Source: Acidobacteriaceae bacterium (GTDB taxonomy: Bacteria; Acidobacteriota; Terriglobia; Terriglobales; Acidobacteriaceae). From it: a stretch of 6,377 nucleotides of DNA. The DNA lies in contig JASHUR010000275.1 in assembly GCA_030039895.1 (NCBI GenBank), forward strand, positions 1-6,377, given 5' to 3'. Made by a program: the position numbers and the translations under genes. Below, one piece after another: positions 5,040-6,377 of the stretch. The notes beneath the pieces are model-generated. The model made no database searches. It was given only the letters and a program-made list of their open reading frames with translations, and was not told where the DNA came from. The number at the start of each line of letters is the position of its first letter. Position 1 is the first letter of the stretch.

Positions 5040-6377
5040 TCAGCGGTCGTCCACCTCATCCGTATCGCGCTCCGGTTTTGGCGCCGGAATCGCATACGGT
5101 GATGCCGTCCGGGTCGGCCCCTGAGGGATGTGGCTCAGCAGATCATCGTCGCGGTGATCGCCCTGCGTGTGCCTTCGCAGTTCTTTCAGCGTCTCCACCT
5201 TGTCTCGCGCATACTCTGATGCCAGCCGCGTCAGTGCGTACGTCACAATGTCGGTGTGGTGCAGGTTCTCGAGCCCCGGCGCTCGCCTGAAGTTCAGCCA
5301 CAACCTGTGTACGAGTTGTACGTCTTCGCCTTGCAGCGCAGGCGCATGAGGACCGATATGGAACGACTGCGCATCACCGTTTGGCATTACCACATAGAAC
5401 GTAAACTGGCGCTTCGGCTCCGGCAGCGCCTCCCAGGCCTGCCCGATGTGATACGCCTGCTCCGATGCCGACATCTTGGACGAGAGCCCGGATACCAGCG
5501 CAGACACCTCAAGTGAGTTGGCTGTTTGTATCAGCGCCGCGAAGATCTCGCCGGCCGGCACTACCAGCAGCGAAATGTGCTTGCCGAAGCTCTCCGCAAC
5601 GGACACAGCTTTGGTAAACAGCATCTGCTCATGCTCGCTGAAGAGCTGTTCGTCCAGATACTCCGGCCCGCCAGCGCCCATCATTCGGGCCGTCAGCACG
5701 ACTACGTCCTGGTCGTCGGTGTTGGTCCGTGCAAGCGTCCACTTCAGCGCAAACGGATTCGACGCATCGCGCATCGTCACCAGGACCGCCCCGGGCTTGA
5801 TATCAAGACTCTCGCGCCCAATGTCTTCCGGCTGCTCCAGTTGAAAGTGTTCCTTCATCTGCTGCACCGTAACCAGTTGGCGCTTCAGGTTTTTCTTTTC
5901 TGAAATGGTAAAAATAACGAAGAACGCCGCCGCGAATGCAATGCCGCTTTCGGTCGCCACGGTCTTGGTAAACAGATTCACGACCGCAGTCGTCAGCAAC
6001 ACCAGAAAGACAGACGTCAACCCGATCGGCAGCTCAACGCCTCTGATCTTCAGGTTGATCGGCACCTTCCAGCCGCGCTCTCCGTGATACTTCCATCGCA
6101 GCACCAGCATCGCAAGGCTGTTAAAGGTAAAGCTCCAGATCACGCCGAATGCGTACGCCTCACCCAGTGTGATCACATTTCCGCGCGTAACAATAATGGC
6201 GAACAGTTGGCAGCCGGTAACTAGATTAATGATGCGATAGCTGGTCCCGTACTTGTGATGCGGCTTCCGGAACCAGTCCGTCAGCACGCCATCCTCGGCC
6301 ACCCGCATCAGCACGCCGTTCGACCCGATAATCGACGTGTTCACCGCTCCGGAAAGAATCAGGAATCCGACAATCAC
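5040..6377 (-). CDS. APC-family permease with C-terminal UspA-like domain, C-terminal part
   Basis: The last 445 residues of an inner-membrane permease whose N-terminal half lies beyond the right edge; the GTG at 6377 is in mid-membrane segment and is not a start. Numbering from the edge, hydrophobic segments lie at 1-15 (partial), 49-65, 74-93, 116-137 and 142-158. NTSIIGSNGVLMRVAEDGVL (13-32) is the loop seen in amino acid/polyamine/organocation carriers, followed by WFRKPH and GTSYRIINL. After residue 160 the protein is soluble: 194-345 resembles a universal stress protein domain (AVLVTMRDASNPFALKWTL, then LLVVPAGEIFAALIQTANS and ALVSGLSSKMS). The G-2X-G-9X-G(S/T) nucleotide motif of ATP-binding UspA proteins is not clear, so nucleotide binding is doubtful. 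A charged, Pro/Asp/Arg-rich tail (about 400-445) ends the protein. Amino acids or related cations are the likely substrate class; the tail domain may regulate transport. The gene stops 76 bp from the convergent hydrolase gene. Confidence 0.88.
   Translation of the reverse strand: MIVGFLILSGAVNTSIIGSNGVLMRVAEDGVLTDWFRKPHHKYGTSYRIINLVTGCQLFAIIVTRGNVITLGEAYAFGVIWSFTFNSLAMLVLRWKYHGERGWKVPINLKIRGVELPIGLTSVFLVLLTTAVVNLFTKTVATESGIAFAAAFFVIFTISEKKNLKRQLVTVQQMKEHFQLEQPEDIGRESLDIKPGAVLVTMRDASNPFALKWTLARTNTDDQDVVVLTARMMGAGGPEYLDEQLFSEHEQMLFTKAVSVAESFGKHISLLVVPAGEIFAALIQTANSLEVSALVSGLSSKMSASEQAYHIGQAWEALPEPKRQFTFYVVMPNGDAQSFHIGPHAPALQGEDVQLVHRLWLNFRRAPGLENLHHTDIVTYALTRLASEYARDKVETLKELRRHTQGDHRDDDLLSHIPQGPTRTASPYAIPAPKPERDTDEVDDR

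Noticed and set aside
1..6377. Search for a hidden defence, mobile or RNA-based system
   Set aside because: No spaced direct repeats, transposase, integrase, toxin-antitoxin pair, tRNA-like cloverleaf or riboswitch-like conserved element could be recognised by eye; all long stretches are explained by seven genes of known fold.

Overview
The window looks like an ordinary chromosomal stretch from a GC-rich bacterium. The gene content fits Acidobacteriota (Terriglobia/Acidobacteriaceae-like): an APC permease with a cytosolic stress-protein-like tail, a small bactofilin, a SplB-type radical SAM protein and a HAD subfamily IIIB acid phosphatase. That taxonomic guess rests on protein character alone. 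I see no rRNA, tRNA, CRISPR array, insertion sequence or phage gene.

Layout. On the minus strand at the left edge lies a two-gene unit: an MFS transporter (381-1634) followed 7 bp downstream by a secreted HAD acid phosphatase (from 373, running off the window at base 1). A divergent intergenic region of about 250 bp separates it from a plus-strand pair: a bactofilin (1887-2291) with a good ribosome binding site and a plausible sigma-70 promoter, then, 72 bp on, a methyltransferase-fold protein (2364-3020). A minus-strand radical SAM gene (3017-4123) converges on that pair so tightly that the two stop codons share one CTAG. A second divergent region (4124-4252), AT-rich and holding two inverted repeats, leads into a plus-strand UPF0173-type metallo-beta-lactamase-fold hydrolase (4253-4963). 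After a 76 bp gap comes the C-terminal part of a minus-strand APC permease with a UspA-like domain (5040-6377), which continues beyond the right edge.

How the genes work together. Only two pairs look co-transcribed: MFS plus phosphatase, and bactofilin plus methyltransferase-like protein. The other genes are single units with no visible functional link. I found no convincing new multi-gene system. The points most worth a second look are a CxCxCxC cluster just before the catalytic core of the secreted phosphatase, the degenerate cofactor motif of the bactofilin-linked methyltransferase-like protein, and the paired dyads in the leader of the hydrolase gene.
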